This document shows, piece by piece, positions 1-11,600 of a DNA stretch of 64,000 nucleotides. Each line of letters opens with the position of its first letter. Positions within the stretch are counted from its first letter, which is position 1. Made by a program: the position numbers and the translations under genes. Origin of the DNA: Clytia hemisphaerica. Its lineage: Eukaryota > Cnidaria > Hydrozoa > Leptothecata > Clytiidae. The stretch is from NCBI GenBank assembly GCA_902728285.1, contig CACVBU010000508.1:17926-81925 (forward strand). Reading direction: 5' to 3'. Below the pieces are notes generated by a model that had not been told where the DNA came from, made no database searches, and was given only the letters and a program-made list of their open reading frames with translations.

Positions 1-475
1 GCACTTTCTCGAGATTTTATCATTAGTTTTTTCTGATTTTTTGCTCAAAGATGCGTATTAACAATGCCCAAAACATGGCCGAGTCCGATTTTTGAGAAAA
101 TATGCCGGATATCACCGTTTTTCTGGATTTTCATTGGACTTTTTCCTTATAATTGGTCATTCAAAAACATTATTAATAGCAATGCCCACCATCAAGCATG
201 TTTCAATTTTCAATAAAATTGATTTTTGAAGCCGGAACTATTCAAAAATCACCGGAACAACCTATTTTCGCCGGAAAGACAGTATTTCTTGAATTTCTCG
301 AGCTGTATTTCCGAAAATCTGGCTCCATCACATTTCGGGCATTGCCATTTTGCATCATTGTGCAAAATTTCATAAAAAAATATAAAGTACAGCTCGAGAG
401 AAGCTGCCAACAGACGAACGGACGGACGAACGGACATGGGTTAATTTAAAGGACCTCCACCGGGGTACCCGGAGG
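1..475. repeat. Dispersed repeat copy ending in (ACGG)n and CCTCCACCGGGG
   Basis: This stretch carries the same sequence blocks as the tandem block at 57360-58840. Shared blocks include a 'CATCAAGCATG' segment (reverse orientation there), 'TTCGCCGGAAA', 'AAAGTACAGCTCGAG', a run of ACGGACGA-type units, and the terminal 'GGACCTCCACCGGGGTA'. No coding potential beyond short chance frames. The LINE at 476-2214 interrupts it, and the repeat's end ('TAGGTCAAAAAAA') resumes at 2227. The left end lies outside the window. Confidence 0.75.
464..475. repeat. LINE target-site duplication, left copy
   Basis: GGTACCCGGAGG, repeated identically at 2215-2226 on the other side of the LINE. It lies in the end of the older dispersed repeat. 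Confidence 0.85.
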
Positions 476-2214
476 GAGAGAGAGAGTGGTCCATCCTATC
501 AGAGGAACTGGCCTAAAAAAATATGTTAAATATAAATTTTAGGAAATCACTACGCTAGGGACAAATAAAAACAACAACACTATTATCAAAGATGTAAAAG
601 CTATAACAAAATCTAGCATTTCAACATTAAACATTTATCAACTTTTTCCATACACCACGATCAAAAACCAAATTATACCAAGATGCTCTATTAATATCGA
701 ACCATTTAAGAGATTTATACACCCCTCTTCCATATGTAAACTCAGGGGAGCCTTTCAAACGACGATTGTGCACCCAACAAGACAACAATTTCCGAGGTGT
801 TCTATCGAAAGACATACGTGCCACATGGCCCAACCAGGACAATTGACGATTGAAAACATAATACTCAATTGGCTCAATATTTAGCTTCTCAAACAGTGAA
901 TCGGTTGTTATTCTGTATAAAAATACATGTGAGCGATTGATGCGACACATCGAACGTAAACAAGAATGGTGAACGTTGCGTAGTAGACGTAACAGGTATT
1001 CAGTTAAGCACCATGTTTCTGCCCCATAGATTAGAATAGGAAGAATCAGTGACTTGTAAACAGTGCTTTTAGCTTCTTCGGTAATAGAGCGAGAAGAAAA
1101 GATTGACTTTTTTAGAGCGCCAAAAGCGTTGCCAGCCTTTTTGATGCGATTGGTGACATCGGTTATATCTTTACAGTCCCTGGATATGTAACAGCCAAGG
1201 TAGCAAAACTTGTCACAAATGGGGAAGTACGCATACGTGGACAACTTAATTGGAGAAAGATCAGTGTTGTCATAACTTGTGGGATCATTATATGATTTAG
1301 GAGGTTTCGAGACGAACAGGACTTCAGATTTTGAAGCCTTATCTGGGCAACGGATATCACCAACATGGATTTCCATTCCAAATTTGAAGAAGTGGGTGAT
1401 GAGTAGCGGGGAGTATGTTTCAACATCGGATCTACTATCAAAGAGCACGGCAGTATCGTCTGCGTATTCAGAGTCGTCAACAGGGAACTCAGATCCCTTG
1501 GTATTATACCTCCTTCCTGTTAACAAAGAATCATCTTTGGTGCGGTAAACACACAATGGCCGGCTATGTATTTTCCTCCAGGTTTGCATTATTGCGGCAA
1601 TGTAAATAACAAACAAGGCAGGCCCAAGAATGTCGCCTTGCTTTACATCAATGGTACACGGCATAGTATTATCAACAGTTTCAACGACAAAGTTTACTAC
1701 AAAGTTTTTGTGTAAAAGTTTCAAGATTGAGATCAATTTCTCTGGTAGTCCAAATTTTGACAATACTTCCCATAATAACGACCTTGGTACTCTGTCGAAC
1801 GCTTTAACGAGGTCGAGAAAAAGTACCCAAGTTTCAAGGTTATGTTCTCTACGTTTTTTAAGGGCAAGTTTGACAGAGAAAGCGGCATCCATGCATCCTC
1901 TACCTTTTCGAAAACCACATTGTGATTCGTGGTCAAGACTTTCTATAAATGGTTGTAATCTGCTGTGTATCAATATTGCTAAGACTTTATACGCGGTTTC
2001 AAGGAGCATTATACCCCTATAATTTCCTGGTTTTGAGAGGTCTCCTTTTTTGGGTAGGATCACAAGTTTACCCAGGTCCCATTGAGAGGGATAAATGTTC
2101 TTTTCCCATATATCGACGAGATTCATAACGAGATATTCGAAACAGAGTTCATCTTCAACAAGTGATTTAAACATGGCTGTGGTTAGACCAGAGGCTCCTG
2201 GTGCTTTATTTTAC
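476..2214 (-). mobile_element. 5'-truncated non-LTR retrotransposon (LINE) with intact reverse-transcriptase ORF
   Basis: The open frame runs from about 2213 down to the stop at 627. It encodes roughly 528 residues of a LINE reverse transcriptase with no internal stop. It begins inside the RT domain (NKAPGASGLTTAMF), with no endonuclease or start codon, so the copy is 5' truncated. Visible RT blocks are LVILPKKGD, the CGFRKGRG segment, LDLVKAFDRVP, VKQGDILGPALF and the catalytic SEYADDTAVLF. After these comes the usual C-terminal region ending in WLGHVARM and GVWKKL. The 3' end carries a short (TCTC)n tail at 476-492 (minus sense). The identical 12-mer GGTACCCGGAGG at 464-475 and 2215-2226 is the target-site duplication. 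Open frame plus perfect duplication suggest a recent insertion. The clade (RTE, CR1 or related) cannot be fixed by eye. Confidence 0.93.
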
Positions 2215-2226
2215 GGTACCCGGAGG

Positions 2227-3771
2227 TAGGTCAAAAAAACGTTTAAATTTACATGGAAGTTAGAATGCTCAATCTATTCCATACCCGTGTCACAGACCCA
2301 CGTCTTATTCTAACTGAAAAAGACAAATTAATGTTTAGAATATCCTATTAGGCTGTAAAGCTTATTGATTTCTAACCCTTACAGCCCCAAAGCTTTGCAA
2401 CTTTTGAAAAAAAATTAAGAATTTTCAAATCGGCTTCTAGCTTTAACATGACAACACTGAATGGAAAGGAGTGACTCAAAACCAGCCTATTTTCTTCAAA
2501 AGGTTTGGAATTTTCTTCGTTCTGGAGATATAGGCCGTCAAAGAAAGGGCCCTCTGGGGACTGCCATGCGTTGCCTTGGGATTGATAGGGTTAAACATTT
2601 TATTTCTAACGTACGTCACCTGTCACCTGTCACCTGTCACATGGTCACTTAAACAGGGGTGTGTCTTTAGCGAAAAAAAATCGTTGTATTTAGGGAACAC
2701 CCATATATCGATTTCTCCCAAGACTAACATCAAAATGACGCTTAGTCCAAGACTCCGACATAGAAAAACAGACGATAAAACTATGTGTAGAACGAGAGGA
2801 GTTTACAAAATCAAAAACTATCTGGCTTGTTAGAAAAATTAAAATTCAATCAACTCCGAGAATCGATGTTTTGATCGATTATCATAGCGTCATTACCTCT
2901 GACACCCCCACCCCTCGCGTAAATTTAACGTTAGTCGTGGGAAACATCGATATGTAAGTGGTCCCTCAGTGAGGTCAATTGAATTTCCCTGACATAAAAT
3001 TTCGTCATTTCCCATACAAGTAAACTTAAAACAACTAAATTGACAAGGAAATGTAAACAAAAAAATGGTCGCTTAGTACAAGCCATATCAACCTTTGTCT
3101 ATGTTGTAAGAGCAACAAAAATATTTTGATTGAAAAAATGCTTCGAACATAAACTATTTTAGAGACAATTTCACTTTATTTTTAACCCTTAAAAGCGCTC
3201 AAAATTTAAAAAAGCTCATCTTACCAAGGTGAATTTTTAGAAACTTCTTCCATTGCCCTAATCTTTCTTGATTCTATTCTAGTCTATTTTCATTTTATTT
3301 TAGAGGGGAACTGTATGAAAACTGACTATTGTTTCCAAGCCCAAAATCCCAATCTTTGTATGCTTATAAGCGTTATGTTTAAGAAAACATGTGTTCCAGA
3401 TGTGAAAGGAATATCTGGGGCAGATAGCTAATAAAAGAAAAGACGAACGTTTCTCACCGAATATACAACATTCTTTATAGATGAAGAATAATTTTCGTAT
3501 GCAGTTTGGTGATTTGACGTCTTCTTTTCCGTCGTGGTTAAATGATGGCCAGTCACATCATGATGTTTTTCTTCTAATTTTATTGTTTGTAAGATTCAAT
3601 CACAGTCATTTATTAATATTTTCAAATGTTTTCTCTAAAAGAGAGAAAAAGAAGATCAGGAAGGCAAAACAGTCCGTGGTAGATTTAAAAGAGGTTAACA
3701 AAGAGATTGGGATCAAGTTTACCGGAGGAATCTTTCGTTTACGTTAAATGTCTATAATCGTATCGGTTCAT
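2227..3771. other. Intergenic DNA without recognised gene
   Basis: After the residual end of the dispersed repeat I see no exon-like frame. The only local repetition is three short CACCTGT units near 2618-2638. Short open frames here lack codon bias and splice partners. Confidence 0.5.
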
Positions 3772-4045
3772 TGGGCTCTTCCAGAAAATGTTCGTTCATA
3801 GGGGTTGGAGGATATAGTGTCCGGGGGGGGGGATAGTAAAAAATCTACAAAATTTGCCTTTTCCAGGCGTTAAACTTGCTCTATTTTTGGGTAGCTTTGT
3901 TCTGTTTGAGGGTGATTTTGGATGTCCAGGGGATCAAACAACTGATGCTTGTCCGGGGGGTTAAACAGCTGTCCGGGGGTCAAAAGTCACAATATCCGGG
4001 GGGGGGGTGGTAAATTTCCAAAGAAGAGACTTCTGGAAGAGCCCA
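3772..4045. mobile_element. G-run MITE, TIR TGGGCTCTTCCAGAA
   Basis: Terminal inverted repeats TGGGCTCTTCCAGAA (3772) and TTCTGGAAGAGCCCA (ending 4045) enclose about 270 bp of non-coding sequence. Flanks TTCAT and TTCAA look like a 4-bp (TTCA) target duplication. The interior has six or so runs of five to ten G on the plus strand. A related interior without clear termini occurs at 55735-55960. The TIR resembles that of the element at 43557-43851 (TGGGCTGTTCCAT). Confidence 0.75.
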
Positions 4046-4824
4046 TTCAACGTCTTAAATTATTTTTACTTGACATCTTGTGATTTAGGGGTTGATAGGG
4101 AAAAGAAAGGTTCTTGGAAAATTAAAGATGTTTAAAACTGTTCAAGTTAACAATTCCGAAACCGGTGGAAAACCAACGTCCTCTCTATCCAAATATTTCC
4201 GTATAACAAGTCGCGCCACGATAAAAAAGTCTACGAAGTTAGATCAGAAAAAATGGCATAACCTATGAGGATTTTTTTGGACATACCTTTGTAACTATCT
4301 TTTAAAGTACATATTTTTTTTAGGGATTAAACTAAATTCACACTCAGTCAACCGAACAAAAGACCATAATAATGATTTCAAACCCACCTGAGTAACCTTT
4401 TAAAAGAAACAGAAATTGAGTAGTAACAAAAAAGGGACGGAAAACTAGAATAAACTTACAAAATGTATAAAATTGTACACTCTGTTATAAGATTTCGCGA
4501 AAATAAAATAAATTATATACAAAAAACAATGCTTTTGAAATAAAAAAAAACTAATCGAGGAAAAGGATAATTGGAACTGGGACCTACAAAATCGGATTCA
4601 ATGAACTTTTTTCAAGTTTGGAAATAAATAGGTTACAACTAGTAAGTAACACATCGAGACCTACACACATAAGTGATTGATAGTCCAAAAACATGCCTTC
4701 CTCGACAAAGTTGTCTAAGCAAGCCTTAAAATTTAAGTTGACAAACATTTACTCCTTTATGTATACTACCTCAAAAGAAAACATTAGCCAAAAACACCCT
4801 AAGAAGCCAAACTAAGTCTCTAAC

Positions 4825-5471
4825 CAACGACTTAATAAAATAGATAGACCAAGAACTTCATACAATGGCTCTTAAAAATCTTTTGTTTTCTATTCATTTT
4901 GTATTCTTTCATCTTGCCGTCTTTCCACCGTCCGCATAAGTCAAATTACAAAGAAATTAGACTTTTTACAAGCATCTCTAAATGGTGTAAAATCAATTAT
5001 ATCGAATTTCTACTGAACATAAACATAATTTTCGATGTTTTTTGCTTACGTGAGATTGTATTTTTAATCATCTTTCTCACAAGATATTTTTCAATATTTT
5101 TCGACAACACTGTTGCACTTTTCAGCGCATTTTCTTTAAGAACACAAACATTTTTGAAAGACTCTAACTAAGAAAATAAACGTGAGTTCATGGTGCGTTC
5201 TTAAGATAGAAAACACAAAAACTATCCAAATACAAATGTTATAATTCTAACAATGTTTACTAATTTTTAAGCCTAAAAGTTTGACTTGAAATTAAGAACA
5301 TCTTCACAAAATTTAGGTCATGTGATCAATATCAACCAATAGCTAATCTTAAAAAAATGCTTTTGCACGCGGAATGACGTTTTAATGATGCAAAAAATCA
5401 TTAATTTTTTTATCATTCTTACGCGGATCATTTCAAAAGGATACTGGTCTATCTATTTTATTAGGTCGTTG
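4825..5471. mobile_element. DNA-transposon remnant with about 30-bp TIRs and 7-bp TSD
   Basis: The left end starts CAACGACTTAATAAAATAG. The right end is its near-perfect inverse, ending CTATTTTATTAGGTCGTTG. CTCTAAC flanks both sides (4818-4824 and 5472-5478). The interior is AT-rich, with one chance frame and no transposase signature. The 7-bp duplication could indicate a hAT- or P-like origin. Confidence 0.7.
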
Positions 5472-5635
5472 CTCTAACATACCATAGTAGAAAAAACTAT
5501 TCCAAATTTTATAATCCTTAATATTATATACACTAGATTTTCGTTTTAAGATCGAGAGCTCAAATTAGAAAAAAGAAAGCCCGAACCAAAAATATCATTT
5601 AACAATTGAACAACAAAGTAATACAGAGTAATTTC

Positions 5636-8600
5636 TTATTTCAAGCCATATTTCGTACGGCAAGAATGTTGCGCTTCCACAACCGCTTTGGTGTACGAAT
5701 TAGAATTTTTCTTCACATCGAAACGTTTTTCAAAATTCGGTAAAAACAATTCCAAATCACGAATATTCATTGTGGAATTTGTATTAGAGCCCAACCATGT
5801 ACAGAAAACACGTCGAATAGTAGACTCTGATCCATCATAGAACTTAGACACGACTTTCCCAGGCCACCAGCCGTATCCCATGACTTTACCCCAAATAATA
5901 TCACCGATTCTTATATCCTCATTAGAGCGTGATATAGGTTTTAATGTATCGTGAAAATCGAACATAGCTTGCTTTTTACGTTTTTTCGGTTTCCCACTTT
6001 TTTTATTAACATGGTCACGTTTTTCGCCGTCTTCGTTTTCGAAGTCTTTATTGTTTTCTTCGTTCTCGTTATCTTTGCCGTTTGACGGGACGTCATCAAT
6101 CGTTGGTGACGTCACCGTCGATGACGTTGACGCATTGTCGCTTTCTGTGTTTTGCCGACGAGCGACAATATTGACTGTTGATTTTCGGAGTTGTTTGAAT
6201 GGGGACGGTTTATTGACGATGGGTTGCTGGACAAGTGTTTGATAAGCTGGTGCTAAGCTGTCTGAATGTAGGTAACGTCTAGGAATCAATGTGGGTCTGT
6301 TCATTCGTGATATCGTGATTTTATAGGGTTTTCCAAATAATTCTGATTCAGACGTGGATGTGGCTATTGTCGAAGTTGAAGTTGTTGAAATTGTGGTCGT
6401 AGCGGTAGACAGAGACGTCGTTGTATTCGTAGTAACGGGAGTTTCTTGAGTAGAAACGGTCTTTTCAATTTGATTAATGTCTTTATATTCCGTGTATATA
6501 CCGTCCGTAGCTGGATCTGTCGTCGCCGGATTCGGTAACGACTTGAAAACGTGTAATGGCTTACGACGGTTCTTTTTAGGTTGTACGGGGAACGAATTAA
6601 AAGTCTCCGGAGATACGATCTGTTCGTGACACGTCAAATCAATCTCGTTAGTATTACTCGTGTTTTTCGAAGGCGGTTTTGTTATTGTTGAAGATGATTT
6701 TGTATTCGTTGTAGAAACGGCAATTGTTTGATTCCTTGGAGGCGACCCATGATCTACAATTTTGACGATCGGTGATAAATTCATGCTACTAGTTACTGTT
6801 AAGGGTAGTGTCATTTTCTTTCTACTCTCAGCTGAAATGCGTTGTGATTGAATATTCCTTGACTTTTTGACAATCTTTGCTGCTGTTTTCTCACCAAGTG
6901 TGTATTTGCGGTTTCGCGTTGAAACGCCGTCTTCTTGGGAGGCCGCTACGCTTCTTGTGACGGAACGTTCGCTAAGACGTTTCTGTTGTTTCAATTCCTT
7001 TTGTTTTGCTTTTTCAAGTTTCATTGCTTCTTCTTTGGCTTCTTCTTCGCGTCTCAGACGTTCTTCTTCTCGTTTTTCTTCCGTTGTTTTCACTCTCTTT
7101 TTCTTCTTCTTTAAGCCCTTACGTTCAGCTTTCCGTAATAGATCGTTCGGTGACGTTGACAATGCACGCCGTGTCGCGATTCCCATTCGTTGCCGACGTC
7201 GCGTCTTTTCGCGATTTTTGATGTTCTTTAAAGCAAGCGCAATGGGATCGATACGTTTCTGACCGGCAGGTTTCCGTTGAACTTTTTTCTTTTCAATTTT
7301 AACAATAGGTAACGCGCCTTCTTTTATAATCTCCTCAGGAGTTAACTGAATCTTATTGGTCTCTCTGCTCAATTTCAATTTACGATTCCTTTGTTTTGGG
7401 TTATAGACTAGTTTCTTGCCTTTACGTCGTCTCTTCTCATCCGGCGTTACTTTGGCGTCCGTTGATGAGGATAGGCTATCTTTCTTTAATTTCTTAGCAG
7501 GCGAAGGTGTGGATATATCCTTTAAACCATCCGTGGTCGTATTCAGGTCCGGTGATTTAACTGGCGATCTCGGTGAAGATAAACCAAGAGTTTCTACGGA
7601 ATTTTTGAGATCAATGTCTTGAATTTTATGACCAGCTAAGGGAATCTTGATAATCGAATCACTGCTGTCACTATCTTGCGGTGAAGTTTCTTTAACGAGT
7701 GGAGGTTTCAGCGATTTTGATGACGTTGACTGTTTACTTGATGGCGTTGCTTGCTTTTCTGATGGAGCCTTATTAGATGATTTTACAGCGCTTTTAGACG
7801 GTTGTTTCTCAATAGTTTTAGAAGAAGATTTCTCATTTTTATTTGCTGTCTCATCTTCAGCAGTCGATTTGGTGCGTTTCCTTACATCTTGCTTTGTGGT
7901 AGGATCGTCTATTGATTCGTCTTGTCTTTCAATAACTGGTCGTCCAATACTAGAATCCAGACTCTCCACTAAACCAAATAGAGAATCAATAGGTGATTTA
8001 CCAACAGAATCTTTCGAATCTTTTGGCGATGATGATTCAGATCCGTCATTTTTCTTTGGTTTATGTTCAATGGGAGGTGGATCATTATCGGACTTGTATA
8101 TATAATCGTCGAGCACGATATAAGTTGGTTTGAGTTTCTTGCTACGTAAACCTTTGGATTTGGTATCTAGATCACGCGTGTTGACAGCATCGTATAGTGA
8201 TTGCGTGACTTCCGGTTCCAACACTTTCTTCTCCTTGTAATAGTTGTTTGGGATGACCCTAAAAAATAAAGAAAAATTTAAATACATTATAATATTGTCA
8301 TTATAGTATTGTTCCATCTTACAATGAAATATTTTCACAACTTATTAATTGGGCTAAGTTTATTTATCACTTTCTTGATTTTAGTCGTTATGCAACGTTT
8401 TACAACGCTCAACAACGCTTGTATATTTATTTATGATTGGTTAGACTTTATAATAGGAAAATGCCAATAATCTATCAAAAGAACGAACAATGTGTTTTCT
8501 ACCCCCTCACAAATCTGACAAATCTAACATATGTACTTTTTGGGAAAAGGTCCATTTGATTTTGATTGTACCATTGTATAAGATATTGTATAAAGATATT

Positions 8601-11600
8601 CTATATATTATTGGAAAATAGACAAATAGATACTAAAGAAAAAACAAAATTTTCATGAATTGCTTTGAGACAGACTAGGAATGGAAACATGAAATCTCAT
8701 TCACTTCACTCTCTCAGTTCAACGCTTGTAATAGTGTGATAGGTCTAATTTCCTTAGAAAATGGAGAATATTAAACTCGTGTATGTGTCCAAAAAACAGC
8801 AGAGCAGTATTTGTCCAAAATAAAAGTCGTCATAGTTTTCAAAAACCCATTAAAGTTACCTTGAAAATTGAATTTATTGATTGAAAAGAATCACTTCTTG
8901 TTTATATCATCCTTAATTCTAGTGATAATGAGTTTTTTGAGTATTTTATTTTTTATCTTTTTTCCCTGGACTACACAAAGTATTGTCATCAATACATCAT
9001 TCTCAAAACAATACTTGGTTTTTTCGCAAACGTGAAATTCACTCAAAAATTTATGAAAAACTTTACACAATATATAATAAACAGGAAGAAACTGATCTTA
9101 GACGATAGGTTATCACAAAATATCAGTAACAAATTTGTGTTAAAAAATAGGGCGAGTATCAGGAAAATTTAAACTTTTGAACTTCCGGCGCACAACAAGA
9201 TTCTTGTCGTAGAATTATCTGCTGGAGGGCTATTTTCCTCAGATAGTTAATTTTCAAGGGCCTTCCGAGGTTTACCCTGCTTGTAAGAAAATTATGACCA
9301 GCTGTTAACAGGTTAGATAAACCCACCTGCCTTCATTAGTGTCTCAGAAAAAATATTTCATTTTGTGCTATTAACCTCTATTATTTAAAAGAAAACTTTT
9401 TTTGCTTTCTTGAGACGTATAAATGCAAACCTTCTGCAAACGTAAATTCAAACTAACCTTTAGGCTTATTGCATTTTTTCAAGAAGAAATCGATACAGAA
9501 AAATGTGTTAAAAAATGCAAAATTAGAAACATCAAAGACCTTTTATTACACGATTATGCAAAGCATGACAATAGACACAAATTCTAAGTTTACTGTTCAT
9601 AACACAGGGCGAAATAAGAGATTTCCAATCATGGAAATATCTTGAAAATATGATAATTCCATATACTTTGGTAGATATGGAAATATGACTGTTCTATATT
9701 TCCAAAGTTGTGGAAATATCATATTTCATGATATTTCCATTTCTGAAATTCATTGAAACATCATATTTTCAAGATATTTCCAATTTTTGTCAAAATTTGC
9801 CAAATTCGCCAAATTTAATCCCCGCCAAAATTTGTTGTCGTTCCTATGTCCACTATTGGCGATGCATGGACCTCAAGAAAATGACATTGCATATACATCA
9901 GACTGTTTTTTAACCATCTCTTAAGAGCTCTAGCCTGGTGGACAGAAAACAATCACAATCTGATCTCAGGCTACTGTTACTGCTAACGCAGTAGCGAGAA
10001 ATATATCACTGACCCCGATGAGTATATTCTGACCATATATTTCAGGGACGCTAAAACAAATGCACAAAATTAGAAGTTAGAAAACTTGCCATAAACTAGT
10101 TACAAGAAACTGAAAATATCCTAAGTTAGACCCAAAAGAAACGAAAGGCTGGCAAACAGAAAAGACGCAAACCCCCAAACAAAACCTAGACGAAGCACAC
10201 TGAAAACGAAGCACTGGAAAACACACAAAAGACGCAAGCCCAACAAAGAACTAAGCATGTACACAAACATAGAAAATACTTACTAAAATACTAAAGTTCT
10301 TTCACTTCACCCTCACAGCACTCAAAACAACATACAACAGTTCAATAAACGACATTCAGAGAAATAACATTTTAAAACGCCTACAAAATCCAATTAAGTG
10401 ACGTCACAATACAAATTCACAAGAGACAAGACAAGACAAAGACAATACATAAAACAAGACAATAGAAGCGCACAAAACATTGAGAAATATAAAATACTGT
10501 GGAGGCCTACTCGCACTCAATGCATGTGAATGTGTGAATATCTGCACTATTTTTTTTGTGAATACTTGAATCTTGAGCTAGAAAAAAAGGAAGATATTAC
10601 GTAGCCTAAATCTTTTGACAAACTTTAATTTTTAAAAAGGTAAATAGCAGAAAGGTAACCAACATGCTACCAATATTTCTGATTTCAAAATCTCTAAATT
10701 TCATATGGAAGCCCCATTTGGCGAAAATAAATCCATGCAAAATCTTCAGTATAAGTCAATTCAAAAAATAAGTCCACACAAAAAATTTAAAATATTGATT
10801 TTGATAAAAAAATGCAAATGGGTTCTTACACGGTTCTTACATTGAAATTCTATTGTTTTCATCCTAAAAACCAAAAACTTGTAACTTGAATATCTTGACT
10901 TTGGAAAATAGTTACTACCTTAAGGGAAGAAATTTTCGCAAGAAGAAATCTTCGTGAGAAGAAATTTTTGCGCAATTTAATTTTGCGAATTTGGGCGTAA
11001 TTCACGAAATTAAATTCCACGAAACACACCAAAATGGCAAAATCGCGAAATTAAATTTCGCAAAATTTGATTTTTTGGAGAAAGAAGAAGGCGATGAAGT
11101 TTAATCGTGACTTATCATGGAAACATTCATATTTGATGTTATTATTTTGTTGTTAAAGTTTCTTAATGTGACTGAAATATGTTATGAAATCGATGAAAAA
11201 TATGAAAAACATTTTCTCTGTAAAACAAATTCTTTAGAAATTTCTCAATCGCAAAATTAAATTCCGTGAAACTTTTGAAATCGGCTCATTCGCGAAATTA
11301 AATTCCGCGAAATTTGCCATTTTGAAACTCTGATTCGCTAAATTAAATTCCGCAAAAATTTCTTCTCGCAAAAATTTCTTCCCTTAAGGTAGGCAAAAAT
11401 ATTTTGAGATTTTGAATATTTTGAGATTTTGCTCAGGACAATAGAAAGATCCCACATGCCAAATATTACAAACCATCTGATTATCCCTTTAAGGTAAATT
11501 TGATCAATAATTTCTTTAATCTGATTTTACTTTTATCATAGCACATGATGTCTGTGATGTTTTGAATAGAACTATAAAACTTTTGCTGGAAACAAAATTT

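Noticed and set aside
7647-8105. 152-codon plus-strand frame opposite PWWP2
   Set aside because: Antisense shadow of the Ser/Asp-rich coding region of PWWP2.
9170-9310. GC-richer segment with an open minus-strand frame, considered as a PWWP2 exon
   Set aside because: No similarity to the PWWP2 N-terminus and no suitable splice sites; the real exon lies at 16751-16893.
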